The translations under genes and the position numbers were made by a program. Shown piece after piece: positions 14,919 through 22,248 of a stretch of DNA of 37,444 nucleotides (position 1 is the stretch's first letter; the number at the start of each line of letters is the position of its first letter). Source of the DNA: Candidatus Kaiserbacteria bacterium RIFCSPHIGHO2_02_FULL_49_16. Its GTDB lineage: Bacteria > Patescibacteriota > Minisyncoccia > Phycocordibacterales > UBA2100. The notes beneath the pieces are model-generated. The model was not told the origin of the DNA. It worked only from the letters and a program-made list of their open reading frames with translations, and made no database searches. The DNA lies in NCBI GenBank assembly GCA_001781465.1, contig MFLD01000008.1, positions 1 to 37,444 on the forward strand, written 5' to 3'.

Positions 14919-16121
14919 CTATTTTGCAATGGTACCAAAGTTTTCACGAATGGAGCGCACCGCTTTTTCTATATCTTCTCTATGTCCGAACGCGGATATC
15001 CGCATGTACCCCTCGCCGCTATTTCCAAATGCCACTCCGGGAGTCGTAATTACATGGGCCTTGGTCAGGAATTCATCAAACAATTCCCATGATGAGGTTC
15101 CTTCTGGGCATTTTAGCCAGATGTACGGGGCATTTACTCCGCCGAAAACGTTGAAGCCGACACTCTCGAGCGCCTCGCGGATGATGCGCGCGTTTTCCAT
15201 GTAGTACGCAACTTGTTGGTGGGTTTGTTTTTGTCCCAGGGGTGAGAGAACAGCCATTCCTCCTTCTTGAACAATGTTTGACGCGCCGTTAAACATCGTC
15301 ATCTGCCTTCGGTTCCAATATTGATTCAAGACGCCCTCTGTGCCATCTTCAGCAATCAAAGATTTAGGCACAATGCTCCAGCCAAGGCGCACTCCGGTAA
15401 AGCCGGCCGATTTAGAGAAACTTTGTATCTCGATTGCGCACTGTTTCGCGCCCTCAATCTCGTAAATGCTTTTCGGCATCGTTGGGCCATTTATGTATTC
15501 AGAATATGCCGCGTCAAAAATAATTATTGATTTGTTTTTCCGCGCGTAGTCCACGAACGATTTCAATTGCGCATGCGTTGCGACGGCGCCGGTGGGATTA
15601 TTCGGACTGCAAAGAATCAAGACATCGACTTTTTCTTTGGGTATAGCGGGAATAAAGCCATTTTTCTCCGAGCATTCCATGTACATGATATTCCTTCCTG
15701 TGATAAGAGCGGAATCGCGATACGCGGGGTATACGGGGTCGCTTATCGCAATCAAACTCGCGCCAGAAAAGAGCGACAAGATATTGCCGCAATCGCTTTT
15801 TGCGCCGTCGCTCACGAACACCTCCTCGGGCTCAATGCCGATATTTCGTTTTCCGTACCACTCTGAGATAGCCTTCCGCAGGCGAGTGTCTCCCTGCTCA
15901 TCGCCGTACCCTCTGTAAGTTTCTCGTTTGCTCAATTTTTCCACGCCCTCGCGGAGGCCAGCAATAACGGCGGGAACTAAGGGCTCGGATGTATCGCCAA
16001 TGCCAAGCTTGACAATTTCAATCCCAGGATTCTCGTCAATAAACGGTTTCGCCCGCTTTAATGCTTCGGCGGAGAAATATCGTTCAGAAACGTTTTTAAA
16101 ATTGGGGTTAACTTTTGCCAT
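14919..16121 (-). CDS. dapL: LL-diaminopimelate aminotransferase
   Basis: A 400-aa class I/II PLP aminotransferase that converts tetrahydrodipicolinate directly to LL-diaminopimelate with glutamate, bypassing succinylase or acetylase steps. DapL features: VKLGIGDTSEPLVPAV, the YRGYGDEQGDTRLRKAI segment, CSPNNPTGAV, and the Schiff-base region EIQSFSKSAGFTGVRLGW. Placement between dapA and lysA confirms the assignment. The ATG at 16121 ends a family 2 leader hairpin. No dapF epimerase is seen in this window. Confidence 0.93.
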   Translation of the reverse strand: MAKVNPNFKNVSERYFSAEALKRAKPFIDENPGIEIVKLGIGDTSEPLVPAVIAGLREGVEKLSKRETYRGYGDEQGDTRLRKAISEWYGKRNIGIEPEEVFVSDGAKSDCGNILSLFSGASLIAISDPVYPAYRDSALITGRNIMYMECSEKNGFIPAIPKEKVDVLILCSPNNPTGAVATHAQLKSFVDYARKNKSIIIFDAAYSEYINGPTMPKSIYEIEGAKQCAIEIQSFSKSAGFTGVRLGWSIVPKSLIAEDGTEGVLNQYWNRRQMTMFNGASNIVQEGGMAVLSPLGQKQTHQQVAYYMENARIIREALESVGFNVFGGVNAPYIWLKCPEGTSSWELFDEFLTKAHVITTPGVAFGNSGEGYMRISAFGHREDIEKAVRSIRENFGTIAK

Positions 16122-16208
16122 GTCTTAGATTTAATTAGTAAGCGAAGCGAGCTTAGTAAATCTTAGACCCGCCCAAATTTTTCGGATTACAGAAAAATTT
16201 AGGTGGGG
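16122..16208 (-). promoter_or_regulatory. Start-codon-docked hairpin leader, family 2 (dapL)
   Basis: On the minus strand a first stem, CCTAAATTTTTC with GAAAAATTTGGG (fully paired with one U-G), is followed by GCGGG and a second hairpin, TCTAAGATTT (16167-16158) with AAATCTAAGA (16132-16123), one A-A mismatch. The second arm ends one nt before the ATG. The inner sequence GCTCGCTTCGCT and the GGCGGGT linker are shared with the rplK leader. Confidence 0.6.
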
Positions 16209-16233
16209 AAAGAACTTGTAATTCACTATGCTC

Positions 16234-16294
16234 ATCGGCAAACGAGGTGAGAGAAATGAAAACAGGTTTTCATTTCCGAGCGAGTGCTGCCGAT
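16234..16294. repeat. Nested hairpin between dapA and dapL
   Basis: The outer arms ATCGGCA (16234-16240) and TGCCGAT (16288-16294) enclose a perfect inner repeat, GAAATGAAAAC (16253-16263) and GTTTTCATTTC (16266-16276). It lies just downstream of the dapA stop on the minus strand. It may process or attenuate the dapA-dapL transcript; no T-tract follows. Confidence 0.55.
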
Positions 16295-16326
16295 ATAAAG
16301 TATTCATACTTTCTATAACAATTTCT

Positions 16327-17217
16327 TTATATCAGCCCCAATGTTTTCAGGCATCTTTTCAGTTTCGGTTTGTTTTGTTTTTCCATCTGGACTAGCGGCA
16401 ACCTGAAAGATTCCTCGATGAGTCCCATCATGGAGAGGGCGGTTTTTACGGGAATCGGGTTGGATTCGATGAAGTTAATATCCATGAGTGGCAATAACCG
16501 AAGATGAATTTCCCGCGCTTTTTTCCAGTTGCCGGCGAGTGCCTCTTGGCATAGCTCTCCGAACTCTCTCGGTACTTCGTTGGCTACTACGCTTATGCAT
16601 CCGCGTGCTCCAATTTTCATCGCCGAAAATGTAATAGCGTCATCTCCGGATAGGGTAATAAATCCTTTCCGCGCGCCCTTAATGATGTCCCGCACTTGGT
16701 CGATATTGCCTGATGCCTCTTTCACGGCTACTACGCCGGGAACTTCTTTAGAGATTCGAATTATAGTGTTCGGCAAAACGTTGGAGCCGGTTCTAGACGG
16801 TACGTTGTAGAGAATGATTGGCAGATTAACGGCTTCTACGATCGCTCTGTAATGAGCTACTAAGCCGTTAGGGGTCGGTTTGTTGTAGAAAGGTGTGACA
16901 TGCAATAGTCCGTCCACTCCCTGCGCCTGCGCGATTTTCGACAGCGCGATTGCTCGCGCGGTGTTGTTGGAACCGGCACCGGCAATGACCGGCACATAGC
17001 CGCCGATTTCTTTCACCGCGCATTTGATGACCGAGGCGTATTCTTTGTCGTTCAAAGTAACCGCCTCTCCCGTGGAACCGCAGGGGACAATGCCATTGAT
17101 ACCGGCGTCCAATTGACGCCTGATCAATCTTCTGAAAGCGAGGAAATCCACCGCGCCTTTTTTTGTGAACGGCGTGACGATAGCAGTCAATGCTCCTTGT
17201 AGAACAAGTTTCGCCAT
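16327..17217 (-). CDS. dapA: 4-hydroxy-tetrahydrodipicolinate synthase
   Basis: A 296-aa TIM-barrel aldolase that condenses pyruvate with aspartate semialdehyde. CGSTGEAVTL carries the pyruvate-carboxylate Thr loop. LYNVPSRTG supplies the catalytic Tyr, and VVAVKEASGNI the Schiff-base Lys. Normal length. Its ATG lies 1 nt after the dapB stop, so the two are translationally coupled. Confidence 0.95.
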   Translation of the reverse strand: MAKLVLQGALTAIVTPFTKKGAVDFLAFRRLIRRQLDAGINGIVPCGSTGEAVTLNDKEYASVIKCAVKEIGGYVPVIAGAGSNNTARAIALSKIAQAQGVDGLLHVTPFYNKPTPNGLVAHYRAIVEAVNLPIILYNVPSRTGSNVLPNTIIRISKEVPGVVAVKEASGNIDQVRDIIKGARKGFITLSGDDAITFSAMKIGARGCISVVANEVPREFGELCQEALAGNWKKAREIHLRLLPLMDINFIESNPIPVKTALSMMGLIEESFRLPLVQMEKQNKPKLKRCLKTLGLI

Positions 17218-17218
17218 A

Positions 17219-17959
17219 TTATTTTATGCCGTGCGCTTTCAGAACGTCATCAAAAATAAATAACCCTTTTTTACCATGGATGAATTCAGCGGCTAGGATG
17301 GCACCCCGTGCGAAGCCCTGCCTGTTGTGCGCGGAGTGAGAGATGGATACCTCGTCGGCACTGCTGTCGAAAATTACTTTGTGGAATCCGGGATTAACTC
17401 CCCCGCGCACAGACGCAAAATGCAATTCTTCCGGGCGGATTTTTCTGTCGAGCCGAGCGGTCTGAAGGGTCGTTTTAATTTTGGAATTCTGAAGTATTTC
17501 TTGCGCGGTTCGCAGAGCCGTTCCCGATGGGCTGTCTTTTTTCCCGGCGTGGTGAATTTCAAATCCCGACACATCGTATTCTTTGAATGCGGAAAATAGT
17601 TTTGTCGCGTTGGCCACTGCGCGAAAGAAAATGTTTGCTCCAATAGAGAAATTCTGCCCGTAAATAAGGCCAATTCCGCTGTCGCGCACGATTTTCTCTA
17701 CTTCAGGCAGATGCTCCTGCCATCCAGTGGTTCCCACGACCATGTTTTTTCCCGCTTTTGCTATTGTCCTTATATCGTTCATCACAATTTCAGGCGATGT
17801 GAAATCAATTACAACATCAGCAGTTTCGAATCCAGCAACATCTATCGTGTCTTCAGGTTCTTTGAGGCCGATGATTGAAATATTGTGCGTACCATCAGCT
17901 CGAACAAGCCGCTCGATTTCTGTACCCATATTTCCATATCCTAGTAATCCGATGTTCAT
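17219..17959 (-). CDS. dapB: 4-hydroxy-tetrahydrodipicolinate reductase
   Basis: A protein of about 246 aa that reduces hydroxy-tetrahydrodipicolinate with NAD(P)H. MNIGLLGYGNMGTEIERL is the Rossmann loop. VVGTTGW, SIGANIFFRAV, FEIHHAGKKDSPSGTAL (catalytic HH and Lys) and FARGAILAAEF are DapB signatures. The ORF track begins at TTG 17995, but ATG 17959 gives the correct N-terminus and lies directly after a family 1 leader hairpin; the extra 12 residues are hairpin sequence. Confidence 0.94.
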   Translation of the reverse strand: MNIGLLGYGNMGTEIERLVRADGTHNISIIGLKEPEDTIDVAGFETADVVIDFTSPEIVMNDIRTIAKAGKNMVVGTTGWQEHLPEVEKIVRDSGIGLIYGQNFSIGANIFFRAVANATKLFSAFKEYDVSGFEIHHAGKKDSPSGTALRTAQEILQNSKIKTTLQTARLDRKIRPEELHFASVRGGVNPGFHKVIFDSSADEVSISHSAHNRQGFARGAILAAEFIHGKKGLFIFDDVLKAHGIK

Positions 17960-18077
17960 CCCGTTAGAAGTAGGAAGCTCGCGCTTCCGACTCAATGTTT
18001 AGATTCTGTAATAAATCGACCATTACAAATAATGCCGAGAACTCCTGACATTCATAACTTCCGCAACTTCTAACTGG
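17957..18077 (-). promoter_or_regulatory. Start-codon-docked hairpin leader, family 1 copy D (dapB)
   Basis: Minus strand: the 5' arm CCAGTTAGAAGT (18077-18066) pairs with the 3' arm ACTTCTAACGGG (17971-17960), and the ATG follows with no gap. Next to the 5' arm is GCGGAAG, which can pair with CTTCC beside the 3' arm. That CTTCC can instead form a local hairpin, GGAAGC-GCGA-GCTTCC. The ACT-gene leader has the same two options. The element occupies almost all of the lysC-dapB gap. Confidence 0.68.
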
Positions 18078-18087
18078 ATTCATACAA

Positions 18088-19440
18088 TTAATTTTCCAAG
18101 AAATTATCATGCACCATGTTGGCCGCTCGCGCGACGTCTCCAGAGGGGATAACAAGACTAATGTTGATGTCTGAAGCCCCCATAGAGATCATACGCAAGG
18201 GTATTCTGTGTTTGCTGAACTGCGCGGATACGTCCATCATTATATCTTGCGCAGAAGCAATTCCTTCGCCAATTAACGAAATCATCCCGAAGCTGTCTTT
18301 GTGCACGCTAACTTTGGAGAATGTTTGAAGCTCTTTTATCGCGCCGTCGAGATGCCCAACATTATCCAGCGTAACCGAGACGCTTACCTCGGAGACAGAG
18401 ACCAAATCAATAGAAATTTGATGCCGTGCGAATATCTCGAACATGCGGGCTAGAAACCCGCGGGAAAAGAGCATGGTGTCCGAATATACGTTCACAAGCA
18501 CAACGCTTTTTTTGAATGCTATAGCTTTCAGTCCGATTCCGGTTGAACGCGGACTGACAAGGGTTCCCTGGGCATTGAGATTGAACGTATTCAATACTCG
18601 CACCGGAATATTTTTCTCAACGGCTGGCCTGATTGTCCGCGGATGAAGGACTTTTGCTCCGAACGCGGCCATTTCTGATGCCTCTCTGTACGAGATGTCT
18701 TCTATGATGCGCGCGTTTTTAACGACTCGCGGGTCAGCAGTAAATATTCCGTCCACATCCGTCCATATCTGAATTTCTTTTGCATCAAGGGAGCGCCCGA
18801 TAATTGATGCGGAATAATCGGAACCCCCGCGTCCCAGAGTTGTGATGCGCCCGTCTTTCGTGGATCCGAGGAATCCTGTTACAACAGGTATGATGTTGCT
18901 CCTAATAAGGGGATAAAGTATTTTCCGCGCGTTTTTTTCTGTTTTTCTCGGCTCGAATTCCGCCTGAATAAAATTATCATCAGTAGAGACAATTTCCGTT
19001 GAGATTACTTGCCTTGAATCAATTCCGTGAACGACAAGAGCATGCGATATGATGAAAGACGAAATAATTTCTCCGGCAGAGACGAGTTTGTCCATTGTCT
19101 CGTGGCTAAATCGGCCTTTTCGCGCGACTTTTTCCGTTATCGCGAGCTGAGCATCAACGTATGCCATCACTTCGGCCAAATCTTTCTCCGATGAGAAAAG
19201 ATCAGAGGCCAATTCTTGGTGCATTTTATGAAGTGCCAAGATACGCCTCCGAACCCCGCTTTTTTGACATTTGGCAAGTGCCAAAAGCCCTTCGGTTACG
19301 CCGCGAAGTGCTGAAACGACGACCACAGGCCTCGATTTACGGTATCGTTTCACTATCGCGACAATCGCGAGAACTGCTTCTTTTGTCGCGACGGACGTGC
19401 CGCCGAATTTTATGATTATTGTGCTTGGTGTTTGTTTCAT
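18088..19440 (-). CDS. lysC: Aspartate kinase with tandem ACT domains
   Basis: A 450-aa enzyme that phosphorylates aspartate, the first step of the lysine/threonine/methionine branch. IIIKFGGTSVATKEAV is the aspartokinase N-terminal signature. TTLGRGGSDYSASII and WTDVDGIFTADPRVV form the nucleotide and substrate sites. The C-terminal ~150 residues are two ACT domains (KAIAFKKSVVLVNVYS... and ISLIGEGIAS...), so feedback control by lysine and/or threonine is likely. It starts 8 nt after the asd stop. Confidence 0.95.
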   Translation of the reverse strand: MKQTPSTIIIKFGGTSVATKEAVLAIVAIVKRYRKSRPVVVVSALRGVTEGLLALAKCQKSGVRRRILALHKMHQELASDLFSSEKDLAEVMAYVDAQLAITEKVARKGRFSHETMDKLVSAGEIISSFIISHALVVHGIDSRQVISTEIVSTDDNFIQAEFEPRKTEKNARKILYPLIRSNIIPVVTGFLGSTKDGRITTLGRGGSDYSASIIGRSLDAKEIQIWTDVDGIFTADPRVVKNARIIEDISYREASEMAAFGAKVLHPRTIRPAVEKNIPVRVLNTFNLNAQGTLVSPRSTGIGLKAIAFKKSVVLVNVYSDTMLFSRGFLARMFEIFARHQISIDLVSVSEVSVSVTLDNVGHLDGAIKELQTFSKVSVHKDSFGMISLIGEGIASAQDIMMDVSAQFSKHRIPLRMISMGASDINISLVIPSGDVARAANMVHDNFLEN

Positions 19441-19448
19441 ACATTAAT

Positions 19449-20552
19449 TTATCTTGCCCGCAGATATCCTTTGGCTTTTAGAAGTTCTGCGACGAGCACG
19501 GCTCCGCCTGCCGCTCCGCGTATCGTGTTGTGAGAGAGGGAAATAAATTTCCATCCCAAAATGGAATCCTCTCTCAGCCTGCCAATGCTTACTCCCATGC
19601 CGTGCCCTGTGTCGCGGTCTAATTTTGTCTGCGGCCTATTGTCTTCCTCGAAGTACGTTAGGAATCTTTTTGGCGCGGAAGGAAGCCCGAGTTTGTCGAT
19701 AGGGCTTTTGAAACTTTGCCATGCTTTCTGAATCGCGTCTCTCGTTGGTTTTGTTTTGAACGAGACAGCGACGGAAGCCATATGGCCGTCGGTGACTGGA
19801 ACTCTGATGCACGTGGCGGAGATTTTCGGGGTCGTAGCGAATTTGAATAAACCTTTTTCAATACGCGCCCATATTTTCATCGGCTCTTTTTCTGATTTTT
19901 CTTCCTCACCTTCAATGAAGGGGATAACATTTTCCACGATTTCCGGCATGGTTTCAAAGGTTTTGCCTGCTCCGGAGATTGCTTGGAGCGTTGAAACTAC
20001 GACTTTTTGCGGTTCAAATTTCTTGAGCGCGTTGAGTGCAGGAATGTATGATTGTATCGAGCAGTTCGGTTTAACGACGATGAAGCCGGTTTTCCATCCG
20101 CGTCTTTTTTGCTGAATTGGAATCATGGCGAGATGGTCTGGATTTATTTCCGGCATAATCATCGGGACATCCTTGGTCCATCGGTGGGCAGAGTTGTTGG
20201 AAACTACCGGGACACCGCGCGACGCGTATAGCTCCTCAAGATATTGAATCGCGTGTTTATCCATGTCCATCGCGCTGAATACAAAATCCACGCGGCTTTT
20301 TATTTTCTCCACATCATCCTCAACCGAATAGACGAGCAAGTCGCGTACGCTTGAAGGAATAGGGGTAGGGAATTGCCAGCGGCCTTCAACCGCGCCACCG
20401 TAGGTTTTACCGGCGGAGTTTCGGGAAGCCGCGACAGCGCGCACTTCGAACCACGGGTGGTTTTCGAGAAGCGATACGAATCTCTGGCCAACCATGCCGG
20501 TGGCGCCAAGAATACCGACTGAAAGTTTTTGAGTGGATTTCGTTTTAGCCAT
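19449..20552 (-). CDS. asd: Aspartate-semialdehyde dehydrogenase (archaeal/fungal-like subtype)
   Basis: A 367-aa enzyme that reduces aspartyl phosphate to the semialdehyde. VGILGATGMVGQRFVSLLENHP is the NADP-binding start. VVKPNCSIQSYIPAL contains the catalytic Cys, and RVPVTDGHMASV follows. NCS plus the C-terminal LSHNTIRGAAGGAVLVAE resemble the archaeal/yeast subtype more than the E. coli type. It is the first gene of the minus-strand DAP cluster, with TTGACT and TATAAT-like boxes upstream in the divergent intergenic region. Confidence 0.94.
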   Translation of the reverse strand: MAKTKSTQKLSVGILGATGMVGQRFVSLLENHPWFEVRAVAASRNSAGKTYGGAVEGRWQFPTPIPSSVRDLLVYSVEDDVEKIKSRVDFVFSAMDMDKHAIQYLEELYASRGVPVVSNNSAHRWTKDVPMIMPEINPDHLAMIPIQQKRRGWKTGFIVVKPNCSIQSYIPALNALKKFEPQKVVVSTLQAISGAGKTFETMPEIVENVIPFIEGEEEKSEKEPMKIWARIEKGLFKFATTPKISATCIRVPVTDGHMASVAVSFKTKPTRDAIQKAWQSFKSPIDKLGLPSAPKRFLTYFEEDNRPQTKLDRDTGHGMGVSIGRLREDSILGWKFISLSHNTIRGAAGGAVLVAELLKAKGYLRAR

Positions 20553-20625
20553 AGATTAATCGATTATATTAATTGAAAGTCAATAATGCGCCATGTGCCG
20601 TATTCTAACAAGTTTTTAAGAGATA

Positions 20626-20654
20626 TTGACAGGATTATACCATTTTGTTAGGAT
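20626..20654 (+). promoter_or_regulatory. Sigma70-type promoter of the ACT-domain gene
   Basis: TTGACA, a 17-nt spacer, and TAGGAT preceded by TGT (extended -10). Transcription should start near 20661, about 8 nt before the 5' arm of the leader hairpin. The AI-2E gene has the same TGn-TAGGAT arrangement. Confidence 0.75.
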
Positions 20655-20668
20655 TATAACAATACGTG

Positions 20669-20790
20669 TCCCGTTAGAGGCCGCGGAAGACAAGTTTTCT
20701 TTATGTTGCATTTGTTTCGCGTATCGTTTAAGTCGATTATCAGCAATCTATCTAGGTCGGGAAGCTTTGCTTCCTGCCTCTAACGGGATG
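20669..20790 (+). promoter_or_regulatory. Start-codon-docked hairpin leader, family 1 copy B (ACT-domain gene)
   Basis: A perfect 13-bp long-range repeat: TCCCGTTAGAGGC (20669-20681) and GCCTCTAACGGGA (20776-20788). The last base is the A of the ATG start. GCGGAAG after the 5' arm can pair with CTTCC before the 3' arm to lengthen the stem. The same CTTCC can instead form a local GGAAGC-TTT-GCTTCC hairpin. This is the clearest of the four copies. Confidence 0.72.
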
Positions 20791-21438
20791 AGGACTGTAA
20801 GCCAAGTGGTTGAAGGAATAATACACCGTTCCCCCTTTGTTGCGGAAGCAATGGCGGAGGGGCTGGCCAACAACGCGCGAATTGCCCGAAGAATAAAACC
20901 CGAAGTAGAGAAAATATTGCTTGAAGAGGTATCCGAGGGCTCTATCGCGATGGCCCTGCATCGGATTTCGAAGAATTACAAAGACATTCCATATGGAACG
21001 CGATTTTTGAAACAGATGAGTGACATCACAGTACGCTCCAATTTAGTGCAATTCGTTTTTCCGAACTCGGCCGACCTATCAATAGTATTGGGGAAAGTGT
21101 CGCGCATCGCGAAAAATAAAAGAGGCGTGTTCCTGAATTTCTCTCGCGGATTGTATGAATCGCTTCTCGTCGTGAGCCACGAGATAGAAGAAGAAGTTGT
21201 TGTGTCATTCGAAAATCAGAAATATCTTAAACGCATCGGCGGACTATCGGCTATCACGATGCGTTTGCCGGAGCAAAGTTTGAATGTGCCAGGGCTGTAT
21301 TACCCGATATTAAAGGCAATAGCGGAAGACGGTATAAGTCTTGTTGAAGTAATGTCCATCGGGACAGAATTCAGCACCATATTTGCCGACAAAGATATAG
21401 ACCGCGCGTTCTCCGCCATTAAAAGAATCACGTCCTGA
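20788..21438 (+). CDS. Uncharacterised protein with a C-terminal ACT-like domain
   Basis: A 216-aa protein. Residues 1-70 look like a helical, winged-helix-type region (VSQVVEGIIHRSPFVAEAMAEG, then SEGSIAMALHRISK). The last ~65 residues (LSAITMRLPEQSLNVPGLYYPILKAIAEDGISLVEVM) have the strand-helix-strand-strand pattern of aspartokinase ACT domains, which bind amino acids. It is divergent from asd-lysC-dapB-dapA-dapL-lysA, so a lysine- or threonine-responsive regulator of that cluster is a reasonable inference, not proven. The ORF track starts at TTG 20626, which is the -35 box; ATG 20788 is chosen because it follows the conserved leader. A perfect palindromic terminator follows. Confidence 0.6.
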   Translation: MRTVSQVVEGIIHRSPFVAEAMAEGLANNARIARRIKPEVEKILLEEVSEGSIAMALHRISKNYKDIPYGTRFLKQMSDITVRSNLVQFVFPNSADLSIVLGKVSRIAKNKRGVFLNFSRGLYESLLVVSHEIEEEVVVSFENQKYLKRIGGLSAITMRLPEQSLNVPGLYYPILKAIAEDGISLVEVMSIGTEFSTIFADKDIDRAFSAIKRITS

Positions 21439-21449
21439 TTGCATTAATA

Positions 21450-21489
21450 CAAATACTTATAAAGCCCGACCGGGCTTTATAAGTATTTG
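21450..21489. terminator. 40-bp perfect palindromic terminator
   Basis: CAAATACTTATAAAGCCC (21450-21467), loop GACC, and GGGCTTTATAAGTATTTG (21472-21489) form an 18-bp perfect stem. The AAAGCCC-GACC-GGGCTTT core resembles an intrinsic terminator usable from both strands. It ends the ACT-domain gene. Confidence 0.75.
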
Positions 21490-21592
21490 GGAGTCCAAAA
21501 AGAAAAAGTTGCGTAATTGATATCGAGCACTACTTTCTACTAACTACTTATTACTGACTACCCATCAGCTCGACCATGTCCTATCTTTAGCG

Positions 21593-21598
21593 CATAAT
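21593..21598 (+). promoter_or_regulatory. -10 box of tmk, leaderless
   Basis: CATAAT ends 6 nt before the tmk ATG. TCGACC at 21570-21575 is a fair -35 with a 17-nt spacer. An ACTACT-like word array precedes it. Confidence 0.5.
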
Positions 21599-21604
21599 CA
21601 GCAC

Positions 21605-22228
21605 ATGAGTAAGGGTAAATTCATCGTCATTGACGGCATCGGCGGTTGCGGAAAGACGACGCACGCGAAACTCTTGCGCGCGCGAATGGAGAAGGATACT
21701 GTGCTTACGCATGAGCCTGGCGGAACTCCAATCGCGGAGAAAATACGGAAACTGCTTTTGCACGGCCTCATTCCTACTGCCGATGTTGCGACCGAGTTTT
21801 TTCTTTTTTGGACCGCGCGAGCGGAGCATATGCGCGAGAAAATCATACCGGCATTGCGCGCGGGAAGAAATGTTATCTCCGACAGGTTTGATTCCTCAAC
21901 GTTTGCATTTCAGATATTCGGCGAGAAGCATCCAGAGCTTACGAAACTATTTTGGGAAGCGCGAAAAGTTGTTTTAGGAAGTTACAAGCCGTATGCATAT
22001 ATCATTCTCGATATTCCGGTTTTGGCGGCGGAGAAACGCCGCGCGGGGCGAAAACCCACAAAGGACCGTTTTGATGAAAAAAGTCGCGCATATCAGGGGC
22101 GCGTGCGAATTGGTTTCAAGGAATTTGCCAAGGCAATCGGACAGCGTGCGCATGTTGTGGATGCGAATAGTACGGCGAGAGAGGTTGATAAGAACATCTG
22201 GGCCATTGTGAGGAATGTATTGCACTAG
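21605..22228 (+). CDS. tmk: Thymidylate kinase
   Basis: A 207-aa P-loop kinase that phosphorylates dTMP to dTDP. FIVIDGIGGCGKTTHAKLL is the Walker A region, LTHEPGGTPIAEKIR the dTMP-binding loop with the conserved Pro-Gly-Gly, and ISDRFDSSTFAFQ the DR(Y/F) motif. The lid, RRAGRKPTKDRFDEKS, carries the basic residues. Full length. No Shine-Dalgarno; the leaderless promoter is described separately. argS follows after 20 nt. Confidence 0.93.
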   Translation: MSKGKFIVIDGIGGCGKTTHAKLLRARMEKDTVLTHEPGGTPIAEKIRKLLLHGLIPTADVATEFFLFWTARAEHMREKIIPALRAGRNVISDRFDSSTFAFQIFGEKHPELTKLFWEARKVVLGSYKPYAYIILDIPVLAAEKRRAGRKPTKDRFDEKSRAYQGRVRIGFKEFAKAIGQRAHVVDANSTAREVDKNIWAIVRNVLH

Positions 22229-22233
22229 CGCTC

Positions 22234-22242
22234 TGGTACAAT
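22234..22242 (+). promoter_or_regulatory. Extended -10 promoter of argS, leaderless
   Basis: TGGTACAAT (TGn plus TACAAT) ends 6 nt before the argS ATG at 22249 and lies just after the tmk stop. Confidence 0.55.
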
Positions 22243-22248
22243 TCCCAA

